DNA of 64,000 nucleotides. Origin: Paenibacillus rhizovicinus. GTDB taxonomy: Bacteria; Bacillota; Bacilli; Paenibacillales; Paenibacillaceae. The stretch covers positions 661,001 through 725,000 of the forward strand of contig NZ_CP048286.1 in assembly GCF_010365285.1 (NCBI RefSeq), given 5' to 3'. Shown here in pieces: positions 16,876 to 26,074 of the stretch (positions are counted from its first letter, which is position 1; every line of letters starts with the position of its first letter). Made by a program: the position numbers and the translations under genes. The notes below the pieces were generated by a model. The model was not told the origin of the DNA and searched no databases. It saw only the letters and a list, made by a program, of their open reading frames with translations.

Positions 16876-16981
16876 CAAGATCTCTCCCCTTTCATAGTTA
16901 AGAGCATGCAGGAGCGCAAAAAGTTCATTGCCGGAGCCTTTTAATCGGCCTGGTATGCATGAACAGCCGCAATTAGCCATT

Positions 16982-17010
16982 AAAAAAGCAGCCTCGCGGG
17001 CTGCTTCATC
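16982..17010 (-). terminator. Terminator of the TagA-like gene
   Basis: On the minus strand GAAGCAGCC, a short loop and GGCTGCTT are followed by TTTTTA. It lies just after the glycosyltransferase stop codon. Confidence 0.75.
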
Positions 17011-17074
17011 ATCATTCGGATGAACCGTTCTTGATTATCGCATACGAAACGGATTCATTTCCATACTTAACGCC

Positions 17075-17821
17075 TCAGGATAATTCCCCGCGTTCCTTGT
17101 AGAACAACGCCTTCAGCGCAAACCGCGGCAATATCAGCTGCCGGCGCCAGCGCGACGGCTGATTGATCAGCCGAAAGAGCCATTCCGCGTGCAGCCGCTG
17201 CCAGATTCGCGGGGCGCGCTTGACCGTTCCGGCAACGATGTCCAAGCTGCCTCCTACACCGACGGCAATGGAGGCATCGAGCCTGTCCTTGTAGGCATGG
17301 ATCCAGCGTTCTGCTTTCGGCGCGCCCAGCGCGACGACGAGCACGTCCGGCCGTTTGGCTGTAATGTCCGCCGCGATTCGCTCGTCTTCCGACGGATCGA
17401 AGAAGCCGTGCTGCCGGCCGGCTACGACCGCGCGGGGATACTGCGCTTGCATGACTTCCGCCGCGCGTTTGTTGGTTTCCTCGCTGCCGCCGAGCAAATA
17501 GAACGACCATTGGCGCCGGTTGCCGGCTTCCAGCAGCTCGAAGAGCAGATCGCACCCGGTCACGCGTTCGGGAAGCGGATTCCGCCGCATGCGGGAGACC
17601 ATGACGATGCCGATCCCGTCCGCCGTCAGCAAGTCGGCTTCGTCGATAATGCCGCGCAGCTCCTGGTCCTGCTGACAGGACATCGCGATCTCCGGATTCA
17701 GCGTAACGATATGGTACAGCTTCTGTTTCTTGGCTTGGATAACGGCTTGCACTCTGGCCACAGTCTCCGCCATCGTTAGTTTCGGCACCGGGATCCCCAT
17801 AATTTTCGAATGATCGGTCAT
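17075..17821 (-). CDS. tagA: WecB/TagA/CpsF-family glycosyltransferase
   Basis: A 248-residue protein of the GT26 family. These enzymes transfer N-acetylmannosamine to GlcNAc-diphospho-undecaprenol, the committed step of teichoic-acid-like linkage units. Signatures seen: YHIVTLNPEI, LTADGIGIV, the 'LLGGSEETNKRAAEVM' segment, and ALGAPKAERWI followed by GVGGSLDIVAGTVKRAP. The start MTDHSKIMG is chosen because it matches the family's length; a 23-residue upstream extension is possible. It is a single gene with its own terminator. The gene symbol is by family, not by demonstrated pathway. Confidence 0.85.
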   Translation of the reverse strand: MTDHSKIMGIPVPKLTMAETVARVQAVIQAKKQKLYHIVTLNPEIAMSCQQDQELRGIIDEADLLTADGIGIVMVSRMRRNPLPERVTGCDLLFELLEAGNRRQWSFYLLGGSEETNKRAAEVMQAQYPRAVVAGRQHGFFDPSEDERIAADITAKRPDVLVVALGAPKAERWIHAYKDRLDASIAVGVGGSLDIVAGTVKRAPRIWQRLHAEWLFRLINQPSRWRRQLILPRFALKALFYKERGELS

Positions 17822-17984
17822 CGTGGTTGTACCTGCCTTCGCTTCTTTTCTCCATAATCTAACATAAATATCCTCGATTAACGATACCAAGTCGACGCAT
17901 ACTCGAATTCGTCGCCGGACAAGTTGTCAGCCTGGATATTAGGCGTATGCGATAATCGAGCCATCGATCGCTATCCGCCGCCAG

Positions 17985-19139
17985 CTAAGGCTCCATATCG
18001 TACATGCTCGAATGGGCGATGTTAACGGTAACCTTCACGTTTCGTAACGAATCCTCGGTTAAGAACAGTCCGTCATTCGCGCTTGCGGCCGTTAACGTTC
18101 GATAGGCTTTCGGTTTACGGCGGTACAAGTATTGTTGAAAGTCGTAGACATCGGCATGCTTCGTTATGCCTGTCCGATAGGTTTCGAGGACCTCTTCCGC
18201 AATCTTCTTCTCTGCGATTTCCTTGAACTGCTTGGCCTTCGACGGCATTAATACTTCCTCGACCACGCCGGTAAATTTTATATGGAGGGAAATGACGGGC
18301 TTCCCCGCTTGCAAAACGATTTTCGTTTTCTTCTTGGGCTTTATAACCAATAACGACCCTAATCGCTTGCCGTCCTTGCTGATCGGCACAACCGCCCGCC
18401 GCGTCTTGAGATTCACCCATCGTATGCCTTCCAGCTGCTTTTCATTGAATTTCTGTTCCGCTTTCCCGCTGTTCAGCGCATAAGCGCCGCTCATCTTCAG
18501 GACGGTTTGAAACTTCGTCTCATTCTCCCAGCTCTTCGGCTTGAGCGTCAACCTCGGGATGAGATCGGTTTCCCCCTTTTCTTCCGCGTTGGCTAAGACG
18601 GTATTCAGCCGAATCGGCGAAATGTAGGACAGTTGATTATGAAGCACCTTCGGATTATGCAAGAGGTTCGAAATCGGCGAAAGATTAAAAAACGTTGAAT
18701 TCTTGAACAGGTCGTCGATGGGTTCGCGAGTACCGAAGACCCAGGTATTATAACGAATCTGAGGAAAACGCGGGATCGAGTCAAAGAAGACGTTGATTTC
18801 GTTTTTCAACGCGCCTTCGCTAAAAACGATGGCCATGAGATGGTCCCAGTATAAGTTTTGCTGCGACGTTTTGTACAATTCGTTAATAGCCTCGTACAAG
18901 GTTTCGCCTTCGCTCTTACCGACCCACACCTTCGACCTGTCGTCGGCCGACGTCTCCTCTTGGCTGCCCATGTCGCCGAAATCCATCAACTCCACGTAGA
19001 TCGTATACTTGCCAGCATTATAATCGATCCCCATCGCGGTCACGAAGTTATAGTCGGATACCGTCTTGACATCCCAGCATCCCGTAATCACAAGACCGGC
19101 AGCGAACAGCGTAACGGCGGTACCGACTATTTTCTTCAT
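17985..19139 (-). CDS. Ger(x)C-family spore germination lipoprotein
   Basis: A 384-residue C subunit of a nutrient germinant receptor. Its signal peptide ends in the lipobox ITGC followed by WD, as in GerAC/GerBC. The TAMGIDY motif near residue 34 and an 'LYWDHLMAIVFSE' stretch are typical of the N-terminal domain; the C-terminal GerAC domain starts near residue 220. It overlaps the A-subunit gene by 4 nt (ATGA), so it is translationally coupled. It should sit at the outer face of the spore inner membrane. Confidence 0.92.
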   Translation of the reverse strand: MKKIVGTAVTLFAAGLVITGCWDVKTVSDYNFVTAMGIDYNAGKYTIYVELMDFGDMGSQEETSADDRSKVWVGKSEGETLYEAINELYKTSQQNLYWDHLMAIVFSEGALKNEINVFFDSIPRFPQIRYNTWVFGTREPIDDLFKNSTFFNLSPISNLLHNPKVLHNQLSYISPIRLNTVLANAEEKGETDLIPRLTLKPKSWENETKFQTVLKMSGAYALNSGKAEQKFNEKQLEGIRWVNLKTRRAVVPISKDGKRLGSLLVIKPKKKTKIVLQAGKPVISLHIKFTGVVEEVLMPSKAKQFKEIAEKKIAEEVLETYRTGITKHADVYDFQQYLYRRKPKAYRTLTAASANDGLFLTEDSLRNVKVTVNIAHSSMYDMEP

Positions 19140-20584
19140 TTTTCTCCCTCCTTTCGGTCCACATCGGCCGGTTTATAAATGAGCGGTCTTGTCCGCATCG
19201 AGATTCTTGGTTTCGTGAGCAACGCCATCAGCATATCTTTAAAGACAGGCGGCGATATCGGCGCCAGATACGGCACTCCGAAGGACTGTATTCGGGTCAG
19301 GTACACAAGAAGAGCGAACATGCCCCAGAAGAAGCCGTACATGCCAAGGAATGACGCGCATGCCAAGATGTACAGCCGCAGCAAGGTCACCAAGCCGCTC
19401 AACGATTGATTGACCAAGGTATAGGTCGACACCATGGATAAGGCGGTCACCACCAGCATAGCCGGGGAAGTTAAGCCTGCCTCGATCGCCGCTTGACCGA
19501 TGAATAGCCCCCCGACCACAGTAACCGTCTGTCCGACCCCTTTGGGCAGCCGGATCCCTGCTTCCCGGAACAACTCGAACGTGATCTGCATGAGAAAAGC
19601 TTCTAAAGGCGCGGGGATCGGCAATCCTTTGCTTACATTAATGACCGTCGCCAACGTAGTAATCGGTATTTGGTCCAGATGATACGATGTAAGCGCGACA
19701 TAGAAGCCGGGAATAAAAATACCCATGAAGAGTCCAAGATACCGCAAGAGCGATTCGCACGCCACGAAGATATAGGAGGCATGAATGTCTTCAGGCGTCT
19801 TCAGCAAGGACGTCAACGTTGCCGGAGCAATAAGCACCATCGGCGTGCCGTCGACAATAATGACGAATCGGCCCCGTAGAAGCGCTTCAACCGCAAAATC
19901 CGGCCTTCCGATATAATCGATTAAAGGAAATAGGCGAAAAGGAGAATCCGAGATGTACTCCGCCAGCTCCTCGCTGCTGACGAGCGCATCCACGTCGATT
20001 TTTCCGATCCTCTTGCGGGCGGTTTCGATCAATGTCGGATCGATAATATCGCTCTCGTACAGAAGCGCTACCTTGGTGCGGCTCCTTCTGCCGATCACGT
20101 AGCTTTCGCAGCATAGGGTTTTCGTGCGAAGGCGTTTACGGATGAGGGCAATATTCATGGATACCTGCTCCGTGAAGCCGTCGCGCGGCCCTTTCACGGA
20201 CACTTCCGTATTGGATTCCTGCGGTTGCCTCTGCGGTGGGTCCGATATATCCAACGTATAGAGCTTATCGAGACGGTCGAAGACGAGCAGCAGTTTCCCG
20301 GAGAATACATCATCTATAATGGCTTGCTGGTCCTTATCGAGCGGCTGGAACGACAGGTTCCCTAGCTCGCCCGATTCCACCTGATCGGCAGTCAGCTTCT
20401 CCAACTGCGGAATGATGGACTGGTCAATGCGTTTGCCGTCGATCAATCCTTCGCAATAGACGAACAGGATGCCCCACCGGCTTTCCTCGTTCATCAGCTG
20501 AACAGGCTGGAAGTTAACATCGGCGCATTTCTCGAACAGCTGCCGCAAATCGGATTCAAGAGGTCGAGTTTGATCCGACTGCAT
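19136..20584 (-). CDS. GerA-family germinant receptor A subunit
   Basis: A 482-residue protein. The soluble N-terminal half contains the family stretch SYVIGRRSRTKVALLYE and the IDVDALVSSEEL region. The membrane half begins near residue 270 (about five helices), with PIPAPLEAFLMQITFELFREAG and PKGVGQTVTVVGGL as conserved signatures. The ATG (MQSDQTRP) has GGGGAGG 8 nt upstream; a start 14 codons earlier lacks one. It overlaps the B-subunit gene by 29 nt. The unit is expected to be made in the forespore. Confidence 0.93.
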   Translation of the reverse strand: MQSDQTRPLESDLRQLFEKCADVNFQPVQLMNEESRWGILFVYCEGLIDGKRIDQSIIPQLEKLTADQVESGELGNLSFQPLDKDQQAIIDDVFSGKLLLVFDRLDKLYTLDISDPPQRQPQESNTEVSVKGPRDGFTEQVSMNIALIRKRLRTKTLCCESYVIGRRSRTKVALLYESDIIDPTLIETARKRIGKIDVDALVSSEELAEYISDSPFRLFPLIDYIGRPDFAVEALLRGRFVIIVDGTPMVLIAPATLTSLLKTPEDIHASYIFVACESLLRYLGLFMGIFIPGFYVALTSYHLDQIPITTLATVINVSKGLPIPAPLEAFLMQITFELFREAGIRLPKGVGQTVTVVGGLFIGQAAIEAGLTSPAMLVVTALSMVSTYTLVNQSLSGLVTLLRLYILACASFLGMYGFFWGMFALLVYLTRIQSFGVPYLAPISPPVFKDMLMALLTKPRISMRTRPLIYKPADVDRKEGEK

Positions 20585-21674
20585 GGCTATGGCCTCCCCT
20601 CTCTCTAATGCGAACAATGACGGCAAATACTAGCAGCAGGCCAAGCACGGCGAAAACGAAAATCAACGCGAAAGGATAAAATTTCTCCCGCAGAAACCAG
20701 ACGAACAGGGGATCGCCGATCGGAAACAGCGACGTGATCAACATAAACAGGGTCAAGGCGAGGAGCGCCGTTGTCCGAGACCGCTTGCTCTTGAATTGGC
20801 ACAACTCCATGATGATATACATGCAAAGCGATAAGCGGATGAAGGCTCCGCTCAGCCATTCGTAGATCGATAGAAAATCAAGGTGGGCAACGTTTTTGCC
20901 TAACGTAACCAGTCCCCACTGCTCGAAGGTCGGGTATCGCTGCAAGGCTACTTCTCCCGGCGAGAAGTTCGTTAATATATCCAGCAGCGTACCGAGCACG
21001 AGTCCGACCTGGACGACAATCAGGAGCAGTACGAAGGAAGGCCGAATTTTGGCTTGGATATGGTGCTGGATGAACAGCACAATCACGACTTCCATCACGG
21101 TATGCGTAGAGAATATCGTCCCGTGCCACACCGGGGTCAACCCTTGCTCTAATACGGGCATCACGTACTGGTAGTTCTTATACTGCATATTGACGAGCAA
21201 CAAGAAGAGTTCCAGCAAGATGAAGACCGGCAGCAGCACGCCTGCACATAATGTGATCGACCAGATGCCCGCTTGCGCCGTCATGTAGCACAGCAGCGTC
21301 AGCGAAGCCGCGATGACGAAACGCGGCGTCTCCTGCAGAAAAGTCGTATCTACCCAATTCGTCGTATCCTTCAACGTAATCAGGCTGTCGGACAGCAAGT
21401 AGATCATAATCGGCAGCGCGATCATCCAACTGGCGAACGAGCCGAAATGACGCTTAACCCAAGGGATGATGGATTCCTTCATCGTGGCATTCATAATAAA
21501 TTGAAGCATGAGGAGTAGGATGATGCCCGGCACGAAGGCCATGAGGACGCTGATCCAGGAGTCTCTGCCCGAAACCTTCAGGATTAGCGGAATGAGGGTC
21601 GTCTGATTCGTGACGGCCGAAGTAATGGTAAGCAGCAGAAACGCCTGCACGAGAGAAATTTTAAACGTATTCAT
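20556..21674 (-). CDS. GerB-family germinant receptor permease subunit
   Basis: A 372-residue, about 10-helix protein of the GerAB/spore-permease family, related to amino-acid permeases. It should sense the germinant in the spore inner membrane. The ATG after AAAGGTG is preferred to a GTG two codons upstream. It is first in the operon, giving a B-A-C gene order; the Bacillus model gerA operon is A-B-C. The C-terminus is Arg/His-rich and cytoplasmic. Confidence 0.9.
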   Translation of the reverse strand: MNTFKISLVQAFLLLTITSAVTNQTTLIPLILKVSGRDSWISVLMAFVPGIILLLMLQFIMNATMKESIIPWVKRHFGSFASWMIALPIMIYLLSDSLITLKDTTNWVDTTFLQETPRFVIAASLTLLCYMTAQAGIWSITLCAGVLLPVFILLELFLLLVNMQYKNYQYVMPVLEQGLTPVWHGTIFSTHTVMEVVIVLFIQHHIQAKIRPSFVLLLIVVQVGLVLGTLLDILTNFSPGEVALQRYPTFEQWGLVTLGKNVAHLDFLSIYEWLSGAFIRLSLCMYIIMELCQFKSKRSRTTALLALTLFMLITSLFPIGDPLFVWFLREKFYPFALIFVFAVLGLLLVFAVIVRIRERGGHSHAVGSNSTS

Positions 21675-21703
21675 CTTCACGCACCTTTAGGAAGGGAATT
21701 TTC

Positions 21704-21732
21704 TATATTGTTTTCCATAATTCGGATTTTCA
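21704..21732 (-). promoter_or_regulatory. Candidate forespore (sigma-G-like) promoter of the ger operon
   Basis: On the minus strand TGAAAA (21732-21727), 16 nt, then CAATATA (21710-21704), 30 nt before the start codon. Against the sigma-G consensus TGAATA and CATACTA this is 5/6 and 4/7 with a slightly short spacer. It is suggestive only, supported by the function of the operon. Confidence 0.3.
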
Positions 21733-21842
21733 TCCGGTCTGCAGATGGACTAGACAACGGCCAGCACGCCCCGATCTGCCGCAATATGGTACAATGAACG
21801 CAATCCATTCCTATCCATTCCAACCGCAAGGGGAGCTTCATC

Positions 21843-22799
21843 ATGGCCAGCGACGTTTCCTACACGACCGAAGAGATCGCCAAGCTGCTTAAAATATCCA
21901 AACTGACCGTCTACGACTTGATCAAAAAAGGCGAGCTTCCATCTTACCGCGTCGGCAAACAAATGCGCGTCGATGCCGCGGATCTCGAGGCATACAAGCA
22001 GCGCGCGAAAGGCTTCGCTTCATCGGAGCGCTCGCCGCTGGCAGCCGCCGAGCTTACGGCCCGCTTCTCGCCTTCGGCGCAAACGGCCGGCGCGCGGCCG
22101 ATCGTGATCACCGGGCAGGATGTCAGCTTGGACATTCTGGCTAAGCACCTCGAGAAACAGCTCCCCGGCACACGGCCGCTGCGCGCGCATGTCGGCAGCA
22201 TGGACAGCCTCATCTCGATGTATAAAGGCGAAGCCGATATCGTAAGCACGCATCTGCTCGACGGCGATTCCGGCCATTATAATCTGCCCTACATCCGCAA
22301 GCTGCTCGTAGGGACATCGTTCATGGTCGTCAATCTCTTGTCGCGGCAGGCGGGGCTTTACGTTGCGCGCGGCAACCCGCTGCAGCTGCGCGGCTGGGCG
22401 GACCTCGGCCGTCCGGGCATTCGCATCGTCAACCGCGAACGCGGATCGGGCGCCCGCGTGCTGCTGGACGAGCAGCTGAGGCTGCACGGCATGAAGGCCG
22501 ACCGCCTGCTCGGCTACGAGCAGGAGCAGACGAACCATCTCGGCGTCGCGGCTCAAGTGGCTTCCGGCAGCGCCGACGTCGGCGTCGGCAGCGAGAAAGC
22601 CGCTTCCCTCGTGGGCGGCATCGACTTCGTCCCGCTCATTCAAGAGCAGTACGATCTCGTCGTCATGAAGACGCCCGCATCGCTCGCTTGGCTGCCGGCG
22701 CTGCTGCGCATCCTCCGCTCCGATGCGTTTCAGCAGGAGCTCGAAGCGATATCCGGCTATGACCTTTCCCGGACGGGCGAGATTCTGTATGAAAGCTAG
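21843..22799 (+). CDS. HTH (excisionase-type) regulator fused to a periplasmic-binding-like domain
   Basis: A 318-residue one-component regulator. Residues about 6-55 form an excisionase/MerR-type helix-turn-helix (TTEEIAKLLKISKLTVYDLI, then PSYRVGKQMRVD). From about residue 82 a PBP-like domain of the molybdate/tungstate-binding superfamily follows (MDSLISMYKGEADIVSTHLL, NRERGSGARVLLDEQL, ADVGVGSEKAA). It has no signal peptide, so the ligand domain is cytoplasmic. The architecture is known from putative molybdate-responsive regulators, but no transporter or cofactor genes are adjacent here. The ATG follows AAGGGGAG. It is a single gene with its own terminator. Confidence 0.88.
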   Translation: MASDVSYTTEEIAKLLKISKLTVYDLIKKGELPSYRVGKQMRVDAADLEAYKQRAKGFASSERSPLAAAELTARFSPSAQTAGARPIVITGQDVSLDILAKHLEKQLPGTRPLRAHVGSMDSLISMYKGEADIVSTHLLDGDSGHYNLPYIRKLLVGTSFMVVNLLSRQAGLYVARGNPLQLRGWADLGRPGIRIVNRERGSGARVLLDEQLRLHGMKADRLLGYEQEQTNHLGVAAQVASGSADVGVGSEKAASLVGGIDFVPLIQEQYDLVVMKTPASLAWLPALLRILRSDAFQQELEAISGYDLSRTGEILYES

Positions 22800-22858
22800 C
22801 GGTTCCCGTTGCGAACGTTAACGACTTTTGTTGCTTAGTTAGCGATCGTCCTGGATCG

Positions 22859-22899
22859 CCTCCGCATGTCGGCCGCACGGCCGCAAGCGGAGGTTTTTT
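22859..22899 (+). terminator. Terminator of the HTH-PBP regulator gene
   Basis: The stem CCTCCGC/GCGGAGG encloses a second palindrome GGCCG-CA-CGGCC and is followed by six T residues. Confidence 0.8.
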
Positions 22900-23001
22900 C
22901 ATTGCGCGCGCAACATACGCCGCGCGCACAGCGTCTTCTATGATAACTGCCATTTGGAATGATTGCCCATGGATTTCTTAATCGAAGGGAGTTCCTCGCC
23001 G

Positions 23002-23823
23002 ATGAAGCGCCGAACCTTACTGGCTTCTCAATCCTTGCTCTTGGCCGTCTCGCTCGCCGCCGCCGGATGCTCCAATGCTCATGCGGGGAACGATGCGGAA
23101 GCGACAAGCCTTCTCCATCCCGACGCCGCCCAAGCAGCAGTACCGGCTGCAACGAAACCGCCGGCCGCTCCCCCGTCCCCAACCGTACCGTTCGTTCTGG
23201 ACGGTCAAACTTACCTGCTCCCGGTTCAAAATAAGAAATTTTCCAACTTTAATCATGCCGTGCTTACGAACGCGGGCGTCGTATGGTCGCCGGTGCCCAA
23301 AGCCGATGCCGCCCGTCCGGATGCTTCCGTCTTCGTGCCTTCGAAGCCGTTCACGTTCTATTTGAGCCCCGCCGATCAAACGACCCTGGACGCGGCTCGC
23401 GCCAAGGAGCTGTACGCCCTTCCGCTCGAAGAAGGCACCGGCCGGGTTTACGTTGCCGATGTCGCCGGCGCAGGCGATTACATCGTCTATCTCACTTACG
23501 CGATGGGAATCGGCATGGCCCAATCCGGGCACAACCAGGCGTGGGCGTTGAAGCTCTCGGATCCTTCGCACCCGCGGGCGCTGCTTGACTTTCATGTCTC
23601 CGGCGGCTACTTGTACAGTTACGGCATCCTGGAGCCGGAAGGCATCTACGTTTCCGTCAGCCAATACCCTGGCAATGCGGATGGCAGTTATTCATACGAG
23701 GCGTATGCGATCGATATCGCCACCGGCAAGAAAGACCGGATCGAGTCGTTCGCTCTCGAAGGAAACGCGATACGGTTCAAGCTGCAGGGTCAAGCCGTCT
23801 CCGTTGCTTTGACGCAGGAGTAA
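23002..23823 (+). CDS. Lipoprotein, unknown function
   Basis: A 273-residue exported lipoprotein. The signal peptide MKRRTLLASQSLLLAVS ends in the lipobox AAGC. It is followed by a low-complexity Ala/Pro linker (to about residue 55) and a beta-rich domain with 'FVLDGQTYLLPVQNKKFSNF' and Tyr-rich strands near the end (GGYLYSYGILEPEGIYVS) that suggest a beta-propeller or sandwich. The ATG has GGGAG 10 nt upstream; a TTG 13 codons earlier is less likely. No named family was recognised. Confidence 0.78.
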   Translation: MKRRTLLASQSLLLAVSLAAAGCSNAHAGNDAEATSLLHPDAAQAAVPAATKPPAAPPSPTVPFVLDGQTYLLPVQNKKFSNFNHAVLTNAGVVWSPVPKADAARPDASVFVPSKPFTFYLSPADQTTLDAARAKELYALPLEEGTGRVYVADVAGAGDYIVYLTYAMGIGMAQSGHNQAWALKLSDPSHPRALLDFHVSGGYLYSYGILEPEGIYVSVSQYPGNADGSYSYEAYAIDIATGKKDRIESFALEGNAIRFKLQGQAVSVALTQE

Positions 23824-23905
23824 CCGCTGGATAACCGATCGGCGGTATGCGCAAGCAATCGGCTCGCGCCCCTCCTCGGTGTCAACGATAAGTCGCTTCG
23901 AATGA

Positions 23906-23936
23906 CGAAGAACCCGCCAAATTGGCGGGTTCTTCG
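23906..23936. terminator. Hairpin between convergent genes
   Basis: A 14-bp near-perfect inverted repeat CGAAGAACCCGCCA/TGGCGGGTTCTTCG with a 3-nt loop lies between the lipoprotein and FtsH-like genes. It lacks a T run on either strand. Confidence 0.55.
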
Positions 23937-24056
23937 CGTTATGACATCACATTTGACCTCAAATTTTGATCACATTATGACTTTGTATGATGGCTCATGG
24001 GAGCCTTATGGCCAAGGAAGCACGCTCACGTTCGCAACCGCGCGCAGCCAGCTTGC

Positions 24057-25913
24057 TCAGTCCTTCTCCCCGTTGCCATCCGGACCATGGACATCCCCGT
24101 CCCCATCCCCGTCTTCCGTCTCCGCCTCTTCCGGTTCATCCGCCTTTTCTTCGGTCGCTTCCGCGTCGGATTTCGGCTCATCCTCCTGCTCCGGCTTCGC
24201 TTCTTGCCCGGGCTTCGCTTGCTGCACCGCTGCAGGCTCCGCTTCCTTCACGGCATGCGTCGTCACCTTCGGCGGCTCCGGACGGGTCCGGCCATAGATA
24301 GAGAGATAGATCCCTTCGATCTCCTCGCCCGTCAGATCACCTTGCTTCAGAAGATCCTCAGCAATGATATGCACGAACTCGGCATGATCCCGCACGAGCT
24401 TCTTCACCTGCTGCATCTGATCCCTCAGCAATTCGTTGATTTTCGGACGCAGCGTCTTCAGCGCTTCCTGATGCGAGCCCGCCGCCAGGAAACTGAACAG
24501 CTCCTCGCCCATCCCGACCGCGCCTAGATAAGCCCCCGCCATGTTGGTCGCCTGCTGAAGATCGGAGGTGACGCCGTTCAGCTTCTTCCCGAGAAACTCT
24601 TCCTCCACCGCCCGGGCGGCCAAGCACACCTGAATCGCAGCCAGCATTTCGCTGTCGCTCCGATTGTACCGCTCGTGCGTCGGCTTCGTTGCGGCAAGGC
24701 CGAGCGCGCTGCCGCGGCGGATGATCGTGACCTTCCACACCCGATCATGCGGCTTGAGCAAATATTGCGCGACCGCATGGCCCGCTTCATGATAAGCGAC
24801 ATTGCGCTTCTCGTCCTCGCTCATGGAACGGAGCGGCTGCTTCAATCCCCATTCGTAGGTTTCCATCGCGACGCGGAAATCCAGATAGCTGGCGAGCGAA
24901 GCGCCCCGCTGATGCGCGATGATGACCGATTCGTTCACGATATGCTTGATCTGCGCCGGGCTGTAGCCGATCGTATCGAGTGCGGCTTTCTCCGGCGTCA
25001 GCGTGTCGTCGCTCTTCACTTTCTTCAAGTAATACTGGAAGATATCGATCCGGCCGTCATAGTCCGGCGCATCGACCCACAGCTGCCGGTCGAACCGTCC
25101 AGGCCGCAGCAGCGCCGAATCCAGCACTTCGGGCAAATTCGTCGCCGCCACGGTCAGCACCGCGGGACGCTCCGCCTTCTTGCGCCGCAAGCCGAGCTGC
25201 CGGAGCAGCTTCGCGATTTTGCCGTTGTCGAGGTTCGGCGGATCCATCTGCAGCAGCAGTTCATTGAGCAGGCCCGAGCCGCCGCCCATGCCCATCATGC
25301 CCATCATCGCCCCGCCGCCCCCGCCGTTGCGCTTCATGCCGATCGCGTCGATCTCGTCGATGAAAATAATGCATGCCCCGTAGACGTTCGCCAGATTGCG
25401 CGCCTTCTTGTACAGCCTCATGACTTTCATGTTGCCGACGCCGAAGAACATGTTCTGGAAGCTCGGCGCCGAAGCATAGGCGAACGGCACCTGCGCCTCG
25501 TTCGCTATAACCTGGGCCAGATAGGACTTCCCTGTGCCTGGCGGACCGCATAACAGGAAGCCACGTATCGCCTCGCCGCCCATTTCCTTGAAATCCTTGA
25601 CGCCTCTGAGCAAGGTTACGATCCGCTTCGCGTTGTCCACGATTTCAGGGTTGCCCCGATAATCGTCCCAAGTGGCGCCCGTCTCGCCGGGCAGGACCCA
25701 GTACGTTCGGCCCCTCGCCAGAAACCAGAAGAGCGCGACGAACTGCACGATCATGAACATCATGGCAAAAAGCAGCTGCAGCAGCAGGTTGAGGATCCCT
25801 ATCGCAACCGACTGGACCGTAGATCCGCCGGTAACGACGTACCAGATCACCGCTACGATCACCAGCAGCCAGAGGAGAATTTTCCGCCACTTTTTCCATC
25901 GATATCTCCCCAT
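24057..25913 (-). CDS. FtsH-like membrane AAA+ metalloprotease, divergent
   Basis: A 618-residue protein. Two N-terminal membrane helices (about 10-28 and 31-66) are separated by almost no extracytoplasmic loop, unlike classical FtsH. The AAA module has Walker A GPPGTGKS (123-130), pore-loop MFFGVG, Walker B IIFIDEIDA and an arginine finger in LLRPGRFDR. The zinc-protease module has HEAGH (375-379) and a TSDLQQAT segment supplying the third ligand, so both activities look intact. Oddities: a Gly/Met-rich insertion directly after Walker B (about 196-214) and a 60-residue Glu/Asp/Pro-rich C-terminal tail. It is a single gene and an accessory paralogue of FtsH rather than the housekeeping copy, judged by divergence. 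Substrates are unknown. Confidence 0.9.
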   Translation of the reverse strand: MGRYRWKKWRKILLWLLVIVAVIWYVVTGGSTVQSVAIGILNLLLQLLFAMMFMIVQFVALFWFLARGRTYWVLPGETGATWDDYRGNPEIVDNAKRIVTLLRGVKDFKEMGGEAIRGFLLCGPPGTGKSYLAQVIANEAQVPFAYASAPSFQNMFFGVGNMKVMRLYKKARNLANVYGACIIFIDEIDAIGMKRNGGGGGAMMGMMGMGGGSGLLNELLLQMDPPNLDNGKIAKLLRQLGLRRKKAERPAVLTVAATNLPEVLDSALLRPGRFDRQLWVDAPDYDGRIDIFQYYLKKVKSDDTLTPEKAALDTIGYSPAQIKHIVNESVIIAHQRGASLASYLDFRVAMETYEWGLKQPLRSMSEDEKRNVAYHEAGHAVAQYLLKPHDRVWKVTIIRRGSALGLAATKPTHERYNRSDSEMLAAIQVCLAARAVEEEFLGKKLNGVTSDLQQATNMAGAYLGAVGMGEELFSFLAAGSHQEALKTLRPKINELLRDQMQQVKKLVRDHAEFVHIIAEDLLKQGDLTGEEIEGIYLSIYGRTRPEPPKVTTHAVKEAEPAAVQQAKPGQEAKPEQEDEPKSDAEATEEKADEPEEAETEDGDGDGDVHGPDGNGEKD

Positions 25914-26014
25914 ATAGCCACACTTCCTTCACAATTGAACGTCTTACCCAAATTTATTAGTCTATGGATTAAAATATTCGCGTTTGAAAGAACAATCGGA
26001 TGCCGCAAACCGCA

Positions 26015-26050
26015 TAAAAAGAAAGGAACCGCAGCATCAGCCGCGGCTCC
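26015..26050 (-). terminator. Terminator of the MFS gene
   Basis: On the minus strand GGAGCCGC ... GCGGTTCC (one G-U pair) is followed by TTTCTTTTTA. Confidence 0.65.
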
Positions 26051-26074
26051 TTCCTCTTATTCTCACATGCGATG

